A program made the translations under genes and the position numbers. The notes beneath the pieces were generated by a model, which saw only the letters and a list, made by a program, of their open reading frames with translations, made no database searches and was not told where the DNA came from. A stretch of DNA of 64,000 nucleotides from Arthrobacter sp. StoSoilB22 (lineage in GTDB: Bacteria > Actinomycetota > Actinomycetes > Actinomycetales > Micrococcaceae). The stretch lies in assembly GCF_019977315.1 (NCBI RefSeq), contig NZ_AP024652.1:3720001-3784000 (forward strand), written 5' to 3'. Shown piece by piece: positions 49,441 through 61,476 of this stretch (within the stretch, counting starts at the first letter, position 1; each line of letters starts with the position of its first letter).

Positions 49441-49564
49441 TCCGTCGCTTCCAGCCCTTCTTTGAGCCATCAGTACCCAAAATCAACCTATACTAGTTGC
49501 AAAGCGGCCCATCGGCGTCGAAAGTTGGGCCAGAAGCGACGAGCCAGAAGCGACAGGCGAGACC

Positions 49565-51532
49565 TCACACCTCAGAGACAGGCGCCGCGAACTGGGCCTC
49601 GTACAGCCGCGAGTACGCCCCACCCGCGGCCAGCAGCTCCGAGTGTGTCCCCTGCTCCACGATCTGCCCGGCCTCCATCACCAGGATGAGATCGGCGTCG
49701 CGGATGGTGGAGAGCCGGTGGGCGATCACGAAGCTGGTCCGGTCAGACCTCAACGCGTTCATGGCTTTCTGAACCAACACCTCGGTCCGGGTGTCCACGG
49801 AGCTGGTGGCCTCGTCCAGGATCAACACTGAGGGGCGGGATAGGAAGGCTCTGGCAATGGTGAGCAACTGCTTTTCGCCAGCGGAGACATTCCCGCCTTC
49901 GTCGTCCAGCAGGGTGTCGTAGCCCTCGGGCAAGGACCGAACAAAGCGCTCCACATAGGTTGCCTGGGCGGCCTCCACAATCTCGTCCTCGGAAGCCGTG
50001 GGCCTGCCGTAGGCGATGTTGTCCCGGATAGTCCCGCCAAACAGCCACGTATCCTGCAGCACCATGCCCATCCGCGAGCGCAGTTCCTGCCGCGAGAGAG
50101 ACGCAATATCCACGCCGTCCAAGGTGATGCGCCCGGAGTCTAGCTCGTAGAACCGCATCATGAGGTTCACCAGGGTGGTTTTGCCTGCGCCCGTCGGCCC
50201 AACAATCGCGATGCTCTGCCCCGGCTCGGCAACCAGACTGAGGTCTGTGATCAGCGGCTTGTCCGGCGAGTACCGGAAGGACACATTCTCGAACACGAGC
50301 CGCCCACGGGAAGGGCCGGAAGCCGAAGCAGCCGGCTCCTCCGATTCTTCATCCTCATCCAACAGATCAAACACCCGCTCGGCCGAGGCAACACCGGATT
50401 GCAGCATGTTGGCCATCGAGCCAAGCTGCGCCAAAGGCATGGTGAACTGCCGTGAGTACTGGATGAAGGCTTGGACGTCACCCAACTGCATGGAACCGGA
50501 GGCGACTTGCAGGCCACCCACTACGGCGATCCCCACGTACACCAGGTTTCCGATGAACGTCATGGCCGGCATGATCAGGCCGCTCACGAACTGCGCCCCG
50601 AAGCTCGCCTGGTACAACTCCGAGTTCTTGAGACGGAACTTTTCCTGCACCTCGTTCTGCCGTCCGAAGACTTTCACCAGCGCATGCCCGGTGTAGGTCT
50701 CCTCGATCTGGCCGTTGAGTTCACCGGTGTTCTTCCACTGCGCCACGAACAATTTCTGCGAGCGTTTGGCGATCAGCAGTGTGGTTCCCAGCGTCAGCGG
50801 AATGGTTACCAAGGCGATCAGGGCCAGCAGCGGTGAGAGCAGGAACATCATCACCAGCACACCCAGCACGGTCAGAAGGGAGGAGACCACTTGGCTGATG
50901 GATTGCTGGAGGCTTTGGGAGATGTTGTCCACATCATTGGTGACGCGGCTGAGCAGTTCTCCACGCTGGATTTTGTCGAAGTAGCTCAGGGGCAGCCGGT
51001 GTATTTTCGCTTCGATCCGTTCACGCAAGCGGTACACGGTGCGTTGGACAACGCCGTTGAGCACGTACGCCTGCATCCAACCGAACGCTGAGGCCAGGAC
51101 ATACAGCGCCAGCGCCCACAGCAGCACCGAGGACAGCGCAGCAAAGTCGATTCCGACGCCGGGAGTGAGGGTCATGGCGCTCAACATGTCGGCCTTGCTG
51201 TCCTCACCTGAGGCGCGCAGCCCTGCGATCACGTCGGCTTTGGAGGCGCCGGCGGGAAGCTGTTTTGAGACGACGCCGGCGAAGATCAGGTTGGTGCCTT
51301 CGCCCAGTAGCCTCGGACCAATGACAGACAAGGCAACACTGACCACGGCGAACACCAGCACCAGGATCAGCCAGAATCGCTCCGGCCGCAAGGTTCCCAG
51401 CAAGCGCCGGGCGGAGGCACTGAAGTTCGTGGCCTTCTCGGCCGGGATGTTCATACCGGCGAAGGGTCCTCCGCGGCCCGGTCCCATGGCCGGCCGCTGG
51501 GGACCGCGCGGGCCAGCTGACACGGAGCTCAT
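49565..51532 (-). CDS. ABC exporter half-transporter, catalytically complete subunit
   Basis: A 655-residue TMD-NBD protein. Six membrane helices (~55-340), then Walker [19 protein letters not shown]-loop MVLQDTW, signature [15 protein letters not shown] (diverged from LSGGQ), Walker [12 protein letters not shown] with the catalytic Glu, H-loop VIAHRLSTI. Pairs with the subunit encoded upstream (ATGA overlap). Heterodimers of this type (TM287/288, BmrCD, YheHI) export drugs, lipids or peptides. Confidence 0.92.
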   Translation of the reverse strand: MSSVSAGPRGPQRPAMGPGRGGPFAGMNIPAEKATNFSASARRLLGTLRPERFWLILVLVFAVVSVALSVIGPRLLGEGTNLIFAGVVSKQLPAGASKADVIAGLRASGEDSKADMLSAMTLTPGVGIDFAALSSVLLWALALYVLASAFGWMQAYVLNGVVQRTVYRLRERIEAKIHRLPLSYFDKIQRGELLSRVTNDVDNISQSLQQSISQVVSSLLTVLGVLVMMFLLSPLLALIALVTIPLTLGTTLLIAKRSQKLFVAQWKNTGELNGQIEETYTGHALVKVFGRQNEVQEKFRLKNSELYQASFGAQFVSGLIMPAMTFIGNLVYVGIAVVGGLQVASGSMQLGDVQAFIQYSRQFTMPLAQLGSMANMLQSGVASAERVFDLLDEDEESEEPAASASGPSRGRLVFENVSFRYSPDKPLITDLSLVAEPGQSIAIVGPTGAGKTTLVNLMMRFYELDSGRITLDGVDIASLSRQELRSRMGMVLQDTWLFGGTIRDNIAYGRPTASEDEIVEAAQATYVERFVRSLPEGYDTLLDDEGGNVSAGEKQLLTIARAFLSRPSVLILDEATSSVDTRTEVLVQKAMNALRSDRTSFVIAHRLSTIRDADLILVMEAGQIVEQGTHSELLAAGGAYSRLYEAQFAAPVSEV

Positions 51533-53262
51533 GCCGCTTCCTCCGCCGCGAGCTGGGAGGACACGATTTCCCTGTAGGTTTCGGAGGTCTCCAGTAACTC
51601 ATGGTGCGTTCCGCGCCCAACAATCCTGCCGTCGTCGAGCACTAAGATCTGGTCCGCATCCGCGATGCTGGACACGCGTTGCGCCACGATCACCAGCGTG
51701 GCTCCGTTGGTGTGGCGTTTGAGGGCCTGCCGGAGCCGGGCATCGGTGGCGGTGTCCAAGGATGAGAAGGAGTCGTCGAAGATGTAGAGCTCCGGCTGTT
51801 TCACCAGTGCCCGGGCGATCGCGAGCCGTTGACGTTGCCCGCCGGACACGTTGGTGCCGCCTTGCGAAATGACCGCATCCAGTCCGCCTTCCATTTCCTC
51901 CACAAAATCCCGGGCCTGAGCCACGGACAGCGCCTGCCACAGCTCGTCCTCAGTGGCGTCGGGTTTGCCGTAATGAAGGTTGCTGCGGACCGTCCCGGAG
52001 AACAGGTAGGGCCGCTGCGGCACCAGCCCGATGTGGCCCCAGAGCAGATCCGGGTGCAGTTCGCGGACGTCCACGCCGTCCATCCGAACCGACCCGGAGG
52101 TGGCGTCGAACAGCCGAGGCATGAGGTTCACGAGCGTGGTTTTGCCGGCGCCGGTGCTGCCGATGATTGCGGTGGTCTCCCCCGCTCGGGCGGTGAAAGA
52201 AAGCCCGCTCAGCACCGGTTGCTCGGCACCCGGGTAGGCGAATCCGACGTCGTGCATTTCCAGTTCGCCGCGACGGATGCCGCCCGTGACAGGGTTCGAC
52301 GGCGGCTGGACACTTGATGCGGTGTCCAGAACCTCGCCGATGCGGTCGGCAGAAACGGACGCACGCGGGATCATCACGGCCATGAACGTGGCCATCATGA
52401 CGGACATCAGGATCTGCATGAGGTAGCTCAGGAACGCTATCAGGGTGCCCACTTGCATGGAGCCGTCCTCGATCCTGAAAGACCCGAACCAGATCACCGC
52501 CACGGAGGAAACGTTCATCACCAGCATGACCACAGGGAACATGAGAGCCATCAGACGGCCGGCCCGCAGCGCAACGTCAGTGACGTCGTCGTTCGCTTTG
52601 GCAAAACGGGCGGCTTCCATGTCCTCCCGGACGAAGGCCCTCACCACACGGATGCCGGTGAACTGCTCGCGGAGGACCCTGTTGACGGCGTCGATCCGGA
52701 TCTGCATTTTCCGGAACAGCGGCACCATCCGGGTGACGATCAGCCCCACGGCCACCAGCAACACCGGCACGCACACTGCGATCAGCCATGACAATTGCGC
52801 GTCCTGTCGCACCGCCATGATCACGCCGCCAATGCTCAGCATGGGCGCCGCGACCATCAGGGTGCAGGACATAAGGACCAGTTGCTGCACTTGTTGGACG
52901 TCGTTGGTGGAACGGGTAATCAAGGAGGGCGCCCCGAACCTGGTGACCTCCTGTTCCGAGAACTCCCCTACTCTGCTGAAGATGGCATCCCGGAGGTCAC
53001 GGCCCATCCCCATGGCAGCCTTGGCGCCGAAGTACACGGCCACCACGGCACACGCGATCTGCAGCAAGGTAATGAGCAGCATGAGCCCGCCCATGCGCAG
53101 GATGTATTCGGTATCCCCGGTAGCAACGCCGTTGTCGATGATGTCCGCATTGAGTGTGGGAAGGTACAGGGACGCGATGGACTGCGCCAGTTGGAAGAGA
53201 ACGACGGCGATCAGCAGCCGCTGATGCGGCCGCAGGAAGCGAACAAGAACCTTCCACAGCAT
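51529..53262 (-). CDS. ABC exporter half-transporter, degenerate-site subunit
   Basis: A 577-residue TMD-NBD protein. Walker [18 protein letters not shown], signature [15 protein letters not shown], Walker [12 protein letters not shown]: Asp stands in place of the catalytic Glu, so this half has a degenerate site, typical of heterodimeric exporters. Six helices in residues 15-310. Translationally coupled to the next subunit. Divergent to an aldo/keto reductase with a conserved promoter motif. Confidence 0.92.
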   Translation of the reverse strand: MLWKVLVRFLRPHQRLLIAVVLFQLAQSIASLYLPTLNADIIDNGVATGDTEYILRMGGLMLLITLLQIACAVVAVYFGAKAAMGMGRDLRDAIFSRVGEFSEQEVTRFGAPSLITRSTNDVQQVQQLVLMSCTLMVAAPMLSIGGVIMAVRQDAQLSWLIAVCVPVLLVAVGLIVTRMVPLFRKMQIRIDAVNRVLREQFTGIRVVRAFVREDMEAARFAKANDDVTDVALRAGRLMALMFPVVMLVMNVSSVAVIWFGSFRIEDGSMQVGTLIAFLSYLMQILMSVMMATFMAVMIPRASVSADRIGEVLDTASSVQPPSNPVTGGIRRGELEMHDVGFAYPGAEQPVLSGLSFTARAGETTAIIGSTGAGKTTLVNLMPRLFDATSGSVRMDGVDVRELHPDLLWGHIGLVPQRPYLFSGTVRSNLHYGKPDATEDELWQALSVAQARDFVEEMEGGLDAVISQGGTNVSGGQRQRLAIARALVKQPELYIFDDSFSSLDTATDARLRQALKRHTNGATLVIVAQRVSSIADADQILVLDDGRIVGRGTHHELLETSETYREIVSSQLAAEEAA

Positions 53263-53344
53263 AGGGTCTCCGAACCAAGGGTTGTGAACCGAAGGCCAGT
53301 TTACGTCTGGTTGCTGTGGGCAACTAGAGGGAAGTGAGGGGTAA

Positions 53345-54421
<1,077 letters not shown>

Positions 54422-54491
54422 ACCCGTGCCGGCGTCGCAGCAGGACAGTAGGCTGGAAACGTTCGTGTTGAACCGCATCGAAGGGACTTGA

Positions 54492-55331
<840 letters not shown>

Positions 55332-55341
55332 AGCCCGCAGT

Positions 55342-55397
55342 TTTTGTACAGCAGATGACCTTTAGAGGGCGTTTTAAGGGCATTTGCTGTACACAAA
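55342..55397. terminator. Imperfect bidirectional terminator
   Basis: Imperfect inverted repeat with arms TTTGTACAGCAGATGACC and GGGCATTTGCTGTACACAAA, between the convergent hydrolase and CYTH-CHAD genes. Confidence 0.6.
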
Positions 55398-55400
55398 CTC

Positions 55401-56930
55401 CTACTTCTTCAGGCGAAGCTTTCGCGCCTTCTTTCCCTTCCGCAGGTACTCGTCCAGCGTCGCTTCAGCGGCGGTGCTTTCCATCGCGTGGAGCACTCCA
55501 TAGGTGAAAGCGCCGTTGCTGACGCCTGGCGAGGACCCCAGCTTCAGCAGTTCCGTTTGGGCCATGACGCTGTCCTGATGGTCGCCAAGGATCGATTGAA
55601 TCCTGTGGGCGGCATCCTCCAGCTTCACCGCGGGTTTGCCGTGGATGGCCTCCACTGCCGCTGCGGCAAAACGCAACTTTTTGGCGGCCTTCCGAACTTC
55701 GTGGAACGCCGTGTCGCGTTGAGGCCCGACGGCGGCTCCCACCGCTGCGTCATGACGTTTGCGGAGCCTTTTGCCGGCTTTGTTGACGAGCCTTGCCGTG
55801 GCCTTCTTCGCCGGCACGGAAGCCTCTGATGTCAGCGGCGGATGACTAAGAAAGGACTCCAGATTGTCCAGCAACGTGAAGTAGCGCGGGCTGTTCAACC
55901 GGTTCTTCACGGCAGACATCGCATTCCGGGCCCTCAGGGTCATTCGCTCTTCCAACTCGTCCCCGAGCTGACCCAGAACAAGCTTCCCCGGCAATTGATC
56001 GAGGCTGACCTTCAACCGTTCGTGCAAAACCTCCACATCGCGGTACCGGCCAAGTGTCTTTGCAAGCGATTTCAGCTCCCTTTCCAGATCCTTCACCGCG
56101 GCCTGCGCGAAAAGCTCGCTATAACCATGCAGCACTGCACGGATTCGGCGAATCTGGGACCTCATTTGGTGGACTGAATCGTCCCGGGCGAGGCGTACGT
56201 GGGAGTCTTGGAGGAGCATCTCAGCCACCTGCTCCTCCAGATAAAGGAGCACTGGTGTTACTGCAGGACCACTATCGCTGGGCGCTTCACGTTCTGACTG
56301 TTCCGACGTAGGCCAAGCGTCGCCCAACGCAGTAGCCAGCTTGGAGGTACGCTGGCTCGGCTTTGCTCCGGCCTGGGAAAGTTGCTGTGTCAGTGTGCCC
56401 AGCAGGGTGTCGTCACCGTCGTCAGTTCCATCCGGTGCCAGCTCCACCTCCCATTCCCGCCAAGTCATATCGCGCGGTTCGCCGAGCATCGACCGGGCGC
56501 GAACGCGGTCATCCACAAAGTCGGCCATGCGGTGGCCATCCTTGCCGTACAAGGAGTAGCTGGTACGTTCCGTGTTCAGAGTTGCGATGGCGGCCACTGC
56601 ATCACCCCGGGTGTAGGCCAGTATGCGGTCCATGAGTTCAACCGGGACAGTATCGGCAGTACCCAAAGGTGCCTGAATCTCCGTTCGCCGTCCCGCGCTA
56701 TGTGGGAGCTTCAAGTGCCAGCCTGCATCGGGTCCGCCCGTGCGGCGGCGCAGCGTGATCCCGCGGGCGGCGAGGGCCAAATGCCGTGTATCGAAGTAGA
56801 CGGCTTCCAGGTTGTACGTGCCAGGCTCGCCCACACGGCTTACCCCGTCAATCGCGTCAAGGCGTGGCAGCGGCGTGGACGCTTCGGCGTCGAATTTCTG
56901 CTCAGCTTCCACGCTCCAAGACGTTGCCAT
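55401..56930 (-). CDS. CYTH-CHAD domain protein
   Basis: A 509-residue protein. N-terminal CYTH (~1-190) with the ExExK-type start VEAEQKF and later metal-binding charged strands; linker; C-terminal CHAD (~225-505), a helical domain with repeated His (VHQMRSQIRRIRAVLHGYSE, HEVRKAAKKLRFAAAAVEAI). CYTH handles triphosphates; CHAD binds polyphosphate. ATG 56930 with AAGGAG 11 nt upstream. Probably polyphosphate granule-associated. Confidence 0.92.
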   Translation of the reverse strand: MATSWSVEAEQKFDAEASTPLPRLDAIDGVSRVGEPGTYNLEAVYFDTRHLALAARGITLRRRTGGPDAGWHLKLPHSAGRRTEIQAPLGTADTVPVELMDRILAYTRGDAVAAIATLNTERTSYSLYGKDGHRMADFVDDRVRARSMLGEPRDMTWREWEVELAPDGTDDGDDTLLGTLTQQLSQAGAKPSQRTSKLATALGDAWPTSEQSEREAPSDSGPAVTPVLLYLEEQVAEMLLQDSHVRLARDDSVHQMRSQIRRIRAVLHGYSELFAQAAVKDLERELKSLAKTLGRYRDVEVLHERLKVSLDQLPGKLVLGQLGDELEERMTLRARNAMSAVKNRLNSPRYFTLLDNLESFLSHPPLTSEASVPAKKATARLVNKAGKRLRKRHDAAVGAAVGPQRDTAFHEVRKAAKKLRFAAAAVEAIHGKPAVKLEDAAHRIQSILGDHQDSVMAQTELLKLGSSPGVSNGAFTYGVLHAMESTAAEATLDEYLRKGKKARKLRLKK

Positions 56931-56970
56931 CGCTGTCAGAACTCCTTCTGCCGCTGGTCTTAGCTATGCC

Positions 56971-57004
56971 GCGAGGGCCGGCCCTTGTGGTGGCCGGCCC
57001 TCGC
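56971..57004 (-). terminator. Terminator of the SRPBCC copy 2 gene
   Basis: Perfect 13-bp stem GCGAGGGCCGGCC / GGCCGGCCCTCGC, 8-nt loop. Confidence 0.8.
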
Positions 57005-57064
57005 TAGTGCTACTGATGATTCGATATCCAGTTTGAACCAGTCCTCAGCCTGGCGCCAGAGTGC

Positions 57065-57658
57065 CTAGAGACCAGGAGCACGCGGCTGGGGCGGCTCGGC
57101 AGGCCCCTCATTGGCCGCGGGGGCTGAGAGATCCGGGTCGACGGACGGGAATTCGGCTGTTGCCACTCCCCCGCTACCAAAAGGTTCACCGGTGTCATCA
57201 ACATCGCCCCCGGACACCGTGCCGCGCCAAGCACCCGTTTCATGGCCTTGGGCTTCAATGAACTTCTTGAACTTGTCCAAATCCGCGCCAACCCGGAGGC
57301 TGTCCGCACCAAGGGCTGAACCCGCCTTCTCAGCAAGGCCCTCGGGTTCCCAGACAATCTCAACGTTCACCCGCGTGCGGCTGGCGTCGAGGGGCTCAAA
57401 GCTTACGGTGCCGCCGTTGCGGGGCCCGTCAACGCTGGCCCAACTCACCAAGGTATCCGGGACTTGCTCTATGATCTGCGCGTTGTACTCGCGCTTCACT
57501 CCACCCACGTTGGTTGAAAAGTGCAGGCCGGTCTCGTCAATCTGCTGTACGGCCTCCACTCCATTCATGAACTGGGGGAACGCCTCAAACTGTGTCCACT
57601 GGTTGTAGGCGACAGATACGGGGACATCCACTTCGACTGATTTATGGACGGTAGCCAT
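57065..57658 (-). CDS. SRPBCC family protein, copy 2
   Basis: A 197-residue START-fold protein (SVEVDVPVSVAYNQWTQFEA, FPQFMNGVEAVQQIDETGLH) with an acidic, Gly/Pro-rich C-terminal tail (~145-197). Paralogue of the protein at 32240-32914. ATG at 57658 with AAGGAGC 7 nt upstream; the longer frame (from 57694) is less likely. Followed upstream by a small acidic protein, in a stress-like cluster. Confidence 0.85.
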   Translation of the reverse strand: MATVHKSVEVDVPVSVAYNQWTQFEAFPQFMNGVEAVQQIDETGLHFSTNVGGVKREYNAQIIEQVPDTLVSWASVDGPRNGGTVSFEPLDASRTRVNVEIVWEPEGLAEKAGSALGADSLRVGADLDKFKKFIEAQGHETGAWRGTVSGGDVDDTGEPFGSGGVATAEFPSVDPDLSAPAANEGPAEPPQPRAPGL

Positions 57659-57773
57659 AGATTTTGCTCCTTCGATCTCGTCTCGGGTGCTCATGCTGTA
57701 CTGCTGGTGGCGCGCCAGCCAGCTGGCTGCTTAACCAGTGGCGCGCCTGTCTAAAGCGCGCCAGCCAAAGCTC

Positions 57774-58127
57774 TTAGCCGGCGTCGAAACTTTCTTCGTC
57801 ATCGTCGTTGGGAGACTCTTCCTCAGGAAGGTCGTTGCCGCTTCCGTCCGGAAGGTTGCCGTTATTGCCGTCAGGCAACGAGGACTGCTCCGCGTGGGCC
57901 TGCTCCTCAGTACCGCCGAATCGGCCGGCACCGGGCTCGCCCGCACTGTCTGAGTCCTCAGGATTCAGGTGGCTGAGGTTTGGCGCGCCAGTGCCCTCTC
58001 CGAGGGAAGCCTCCTCGATGTCTTCTTCCACGCGGGGCTGTGCCTGCCCTCCGCCGGCTTCCTGCTCCGCGGTAGGAGTGCCGTAGCCTCCCACTTCCTC
58101 TTCCGGTGTGGCATTCTGCTTGTCCAT
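57774..58127 (-). CDS. Acidic disordered 117-residue protein
   Basis: Glu/Asp/Gly/Pro-rich from end to end (PEEEVGGYGTPTAEQEAGGG, DDDEESFDAG), with no hydrophobic core. No recognisable family. ATG 58127 with AAAGGACAG upstream. GGCGCGCC palindromes at ~57711-57753 follow its end and probably terminate it. The 265-nt stretch 58128-58392 upstream holds its promoter and a GC-rich, repetitive part (58312-58360). Confidence 0.55.
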   Translation of the reverse strand: MDKQNATPEEEVGGYGTPTAEQEAGGGQAQPRVEEDIEEASLGEGTGAPNLSHLNPEDSDSAGEPGAGRFGGTEEQAHAEQSSLPDGNNGNLPDGSGNDLPEEESPNDDDEESFDAG

Positions 58128-58392
58128 GTGAACTGTCCTTTCCCTGAGCGGTGGAACGTGTTAATGGAACACTTCGAACCTATAAGGCCCCTTGGTGGCA
58201 TGTCCATGCCTTTGACGATAATAGTCAGCAAACTTAGTAAAAGGCTATTCGGGGGCTAGGATGCCGCCGCGGGTGGGATGCCATCACGGCAGGCGCCATC
58301 AGCGCGCGCGGCGTGAGCGGGCGGGCTTGAGCGGGCGCGGGCTTGAGTGCGCGCGGGCGCCAACGCGCCAACGAGGTGTCCTGCGGATCTAC

Positions 58393-58596
58393 TTATGACG
58401 GCTGTGGAATCTCACAGCCACCCTGAGGATTCAAGCCTGTGTAATTCAGCGGGCCGGCAACGATATTCAGCGCTATGGTGGCAAACTGCGAACACTGCGC
58501 GGGCGGTGATGTGAAATATCCCCGCTGACCGGCAGCAATAGCTCCAATAATGAGCCACACCACCACCAACAACCCGATGATTGAACCGATTCGCAT
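58393..58596 (-). CDS. 67-residue single-span secreted or membrane peptide
   Basis: MRIGSIIGLLVVVWLIIGAI is a membrane anchor or signal, followed by RGYFTSPPAQCSQFATIALN and GGCEIPQPS with two Cys that could form a disulfide outside the membrane. ATG at 58596 with GGGAAAAAG upstream; the frame from 58629 is longer but less likely. A similar small protein is common in Arthrobacter-like genomes (recalled, not checked). Confidence 0.6.
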   Translation of the reverse strand: MRIGSIIGLLVVVWLIIGAIAAGQRGYFTSPPAQCSQFATIALNIVAGPLNYTGLNPQGGCEIPQPS

Positions 58597-58714
58597 CTTT
58601 TTCCCAATCGCTAAGACAAGGCCCGGCAATTAGCAGCAAACCACAGATCCTGGTTTGCCACGAGAACGCGGCCGCGGACGGGATATCTCCTGCTCGCGGC
58701 CGCGCTGGTGCCGA

Positions 58715-58978
58715 TCAATCCGTAGGATTTGTTTCGGTAGTCAGACCACGCGGGTCCGCGGTCTTCTCGTCCTTTTCTTCGGCTGGTCCGGGCGGACTGG
58801 CCGATTCGCTGGGACCGGTATCGACGGCGTCGTCCGGACTTTCCGACGAAGCATCACCTGCAGGCACTTGGCTGCTTTGGCCGGGCGTCCCCGGATCCCT
58901 GGGAATAGGGTTGCCGGGGGTGGTGGTCCCATCGCGAACTTGGGCAAAACCTGCAACTTCGCTTGGGTCTGTTGTCAT
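58715..58978 (-). CDS. Disordered 87-residue protein
   Basis: MTTDPSEVAGFAQVRDGTTT then Pro/Ser/Glu/Asp-rich sequence without domains. Its ATG overlaps the stop of the two-helix membrane protein by 4 nt (ATGA), so they are translated together. Function unknown. Confidence 0.55.
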   Translation of the reverse strand: MTTDPSEVAGFAQVRDGTTTPGNPIPRDPGTPGQSSQVPAGDASSESPDDAVDTGPSESASPPGPAEEKDEKTADPRGLTTETNPTD

Positions 58979-59133
58979 ACGCGCGACCGGCCTCGGCCTA
59001 CTACCCAGCCAATCAGTGCCAGCACCAGCAGGATGATTCCCACCCACAGCAGGAAGCTGAGGGCCTGATTGAATCCGCCTACCAAGAGCAAGATGATCGC
59101 TATAACACCGGCGATTATTAAGAGAGTGTTCAT
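58975..59133 (-). CDS. 52-residue two-helix membrane protein (DUF6131-like)
   Basis: Too short for the usual cut-off: MNTLLIIAGVIAIILLLVGG, FNQALSFLLWVGIILLVLAL, then IGWVVGRGRSRV with a basic tail. Two helices with a short loop, as in DUF6131-type proteins. It overlaps the next gene by ATGA. The ribosome site GAAAGGGATG lies 8-17 nt upstream. Function unknown. Confidence 0.65.
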   Translation of the reverse strand: MNTLLIIAGVIAIILLLVGGFNQALSFLLWVGIILLVLALIGWVVGRGRSRV

Positions 59134-59365
59134 TGAGCTACGCATCCCTTTCAATAACTGTTGTCTATTCAGGAAGGCGTCCGCTGGTACTCCATTACTG
59201 AAGCGCCACCCATGCCAACGGGCACCGATGAGAGAATTTCTTCCCTATATCGCTTACGTACCCCCACGGAATTAGTTCAAACGGACCCTCTGCCCGTGAA
59301 GGGGTACGTACATAGCATCATGATAGGCGCGCATTAGGCCGGAACGAAGTATTCAGAGAGGAAAC

Positions 59366-60130
59366 TTAGTAGCCCTTTGTGGAGAACGCCCCCAAGGCGC
59401 GGCTGATCTCCAAAGCAGTCCCCGCCGCCGCCTCGCCGTACTCCTGGTACTTGGCCGGAACAATTCTGCTTGATGGACCGGAAATGGAGATCGAGCCCGC
59501 CGCAACACCGCCCGAGCCCAACAAGGGAACACCGATTGATGTGATTCCTGTGCTGAGGCCTTGCTCGTTGATGGAGTACCCCCGAGCCCTGGTGTCTGCG
59601 ATCATCGCCCGAAGCCGGGCAGGGTCTACTACGGTCTGGGGCGTCAAAGCTTCCAGCGGACCGGTCAGATATTCATCCACAAATGCGTCGTCGGCTGCCG
59701 AAAGGTAGGCCATCCCCGTGGAGGAAGCGTGCATGGGAAGCCTCGAACCAAGCGGCAGGAACGCCCGGAGAACGTGCGGGGTGTCCAGGCGCTCGATGAT
59801 CAGCATGTATCCGCGGTCCGGCACGGCCAGGTGAACGGTCTCGGTGGTGTCCAGCTGCAGCGCGTTCAGTGGGCCCATGGCGGCATCGCGAATGACCGAG
59901 CCGCTGCTTCCACGGCTCGCAACAGCAAAGGCGTGGTTGGTCAGTACCCATTTCCCGGCCTGGGATTCCGACTGAGTCACCCACCCCAATTCACCCAGTG
60001 TCCTAAGCATGCGCAACACCGTCGCCTTGGGTACATCCACCTCACGGCTCAGCTCAGACAGACCTGCCGGCTGGTTGTCCGAGACAGCCTCCAATACACG
60101 AATCGCCGTGACCACGCTCTGCGTACTCAT
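59366..60130 (-). CDS. IclR family regulator of the CoA-transferase operon
   Basis: A 254-residue regulator: VVTAIRVLEAVSDNQPAGLS, REVDVPKATVLRMLRTLGEL (winged helix), and effector domain with GMAYLSAADDAF, GYSINEQGLSTGITSIGVPL. ATG 60130 has CAGGAG 5 nt upstream. Divergent to the CoA-transferase; three GGTTCA/TGAACC half-sites lie between the two. Confidence 0.9.
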   Translation of the reverse strand: MSTQSVVTAIRVLEAVSDNQPAGLSELSREVDVPKATVLRMLRTLGELGWVTQSESQAGKWVLTNHAFAVASRGSSGSVIRDAAMGPLNALQLDTTETVHLAVPDRGYMLIIERLDTPHVLRAFLPLGSRLPMHASSTGMAYLSAADDAFVDEYLTGPLEALTPQTVVDPARLRAMIADTRARGYSINEQGLSTGITSIGVPLLGSGGVAAGSISISGPSSRIVPAKYQEYGEAAAGTALEISRALGAFSTKGY

Positions 60131-60189
60131 CCACACTCCTGCTTGACCGACTTCCCTCAGTGCCCTACATTACAGGCGACTTCCCAAAA

Positions 60190-60215
60190 TGAACCAACGG
60201 TTCATCCAGTGAACC
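60190..60215. promoter_or_regulatory. Triple half-site IclR operator
   Basis: TGAACC-AAC-GGTTCA (60190-60204) and GGTTCA-N5-TGAACC (60199-60215) share the middle GGTTCA, giving three half-sites just upstream of the CoA-transferase start and 60 bp from the IclR start. Confidence 0.65.
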
Positions 60216-60258
60216 GATGAAGCAAGCGCAAGTTTTGCAGGCACGAAAGGTGCACACC

Positions 60259-61476
60259 ATGCTCAAACCACTTCGCGGAATCACCGTCATCGACCTCAGC
60301 CGTGCCCTCGCCGGCCCCTACTGCACCGCGCTCCTGGCCGACATGGGTGCCAGGATCATCAAAGTGGAAAGCGTCAACGGCGGTGACACGGCCCGCCAGT
60401 GGCCCCCGTTCCAGGACGGCCATAGCTTGTACTTCGACTCCGTTAACCGCAACAAAGTCTCCGTGTGCATCGACTTCTACTCTGAAGAGGGACGCGAAAT
60501 CCTCTCCGGCTTGATCGCCGACGCGGACGTCCTGGTGGAAAACTTCAAGCCCGGAACGCTGGAGAAAATGGGTTTCACTCCTTCCCGGCTGGAAGAGTTG
60601 AACCCGGGGCTCGTAGTGGGATCCGTGACCGGATTCGGCAACACCGGTCCCCTCAAGGACGACGCCGGCCTGGACCAGGTCATCCAAGGAATGTCCGGGC
60701 TGATGTCAGTGACAGGCCCCGGACCGGGCTCGGCCTACCGCGTAGGTGTGCCCATTGTGGACATCACCTCGGGAATGATTTGTGCTTTTGGAATCGTGGC
60801 CTCGCTCATGGGTGCACGGAACGGCGAGCGTCCCAGCCGGGTGTCCACGTCCCTTCTGGAAACCGCACTGAATTTGTCCGCTTTCCAAGGACAGAAGGCA
60901 CTTAGCCTCGGCGAAGCACCCACACCGCAGGGCAACAACCACCCAGTGATCGCCCCTTACGGCATGTTCGCCACAGCCACGGAGTCCATCAATATTGCCG
61001 TGGGAAGCGACAAGCAATGGCGGGCGTTCTGCGGCTTGATCGGTGTTCCCTGGGCTGTAGAGGACCCCCGGTTCATTACCGGGGCGGACAGATCAGCCAA
61101 CAGGGATCAGTTATCGGAACTCATCGAAACAGCCCTTGCGGCCAAATCCGCCACCGATTGGGTTCCGCTGATCAGCCAGGCCGGGATCCCCTGCGGACCG
61201 ATTTATGACTACACGCAAGCCCTCGACTCGGAGCAGGTTGCCGCTTTGGGACTGGTGCAACGCCGCGAGCGCCTGGACGGCTCCGAGCTCCCCTTGCTCC
61301 GTGGCCCCCTCAGCCTGAATGGCGAGGCCAGCGAGGTCCTCTCGCCCCCACCGCTTCTGGGCGAGCACACCGCGGATGTACTGATGGAGTTTGGAATGAC
61401 GCACGACGACGTCACCCGGCTTGAGCGCGAAGGCCGCATCATGTGCGGGCCGGCAAAGATTGGAGCACAGCGATGA
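60259..61476 (+). CDS. CaiB/BaiF-type (class III) CoA-transferase
   Basis: A 405-residue transferase: LRGITVIDLSRALAGPYCTA, LLADMGARIIKVESVNGGDT, LYFDSVNRNKVSVCIDFYSE and NFKPGTLEKMGFTPSRLEEL. The catalytic Asp of the family is in the DQVIQGMSGLMSVTG region. It moves CoA between acyl groups, e.g. for a carnitine-, oxalate- or bile-acid-like acid. ATG 60259 has GAAAGG 12 nt upstream. Its TGA overlaps the next ATG. Confidence 0.92.
   Translation: MLKPLRGITVIDLSRALAGPYCTALLADMGARIIKVESVNGGDTARQWPPFQDGHSLYFDSVNRNKVSVCIDFYSEEGREILSGLIADADVLVENFKPGTLEKMGFTPSRLEELNPGLVVGSVTGFGNTGPLKDDAGLDQVIQGMSGLMSVTGPGPGSAYRVGVPIVDITSGMICAFGIVASLMGARNGERPSRVSTSLLETALNLSAFQGQKALSLGEAPTPQGNNHPVIAPYGMFATATESINIAVGSDKQWRAFCGLIGVPWAVEDPRFITGADRSANRDQLSELIETALAAKSATDWVPLISQAGIPCGPIYDYTQALDSEQVAALGLVQRRERLDGSELPLLRGPLSLNGEASEVLSPPPLLGEHTADVLMEFGMTHDDVTRLEREGRIMCGPAKIGAQR

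Noticed and set aside
58240..58392. Short ORFs in the GC-rich repetitive stretch
   Set aside because: Low-complexity GCGGGC/TTGAGC repeats without a start signal; treated as noncoding.
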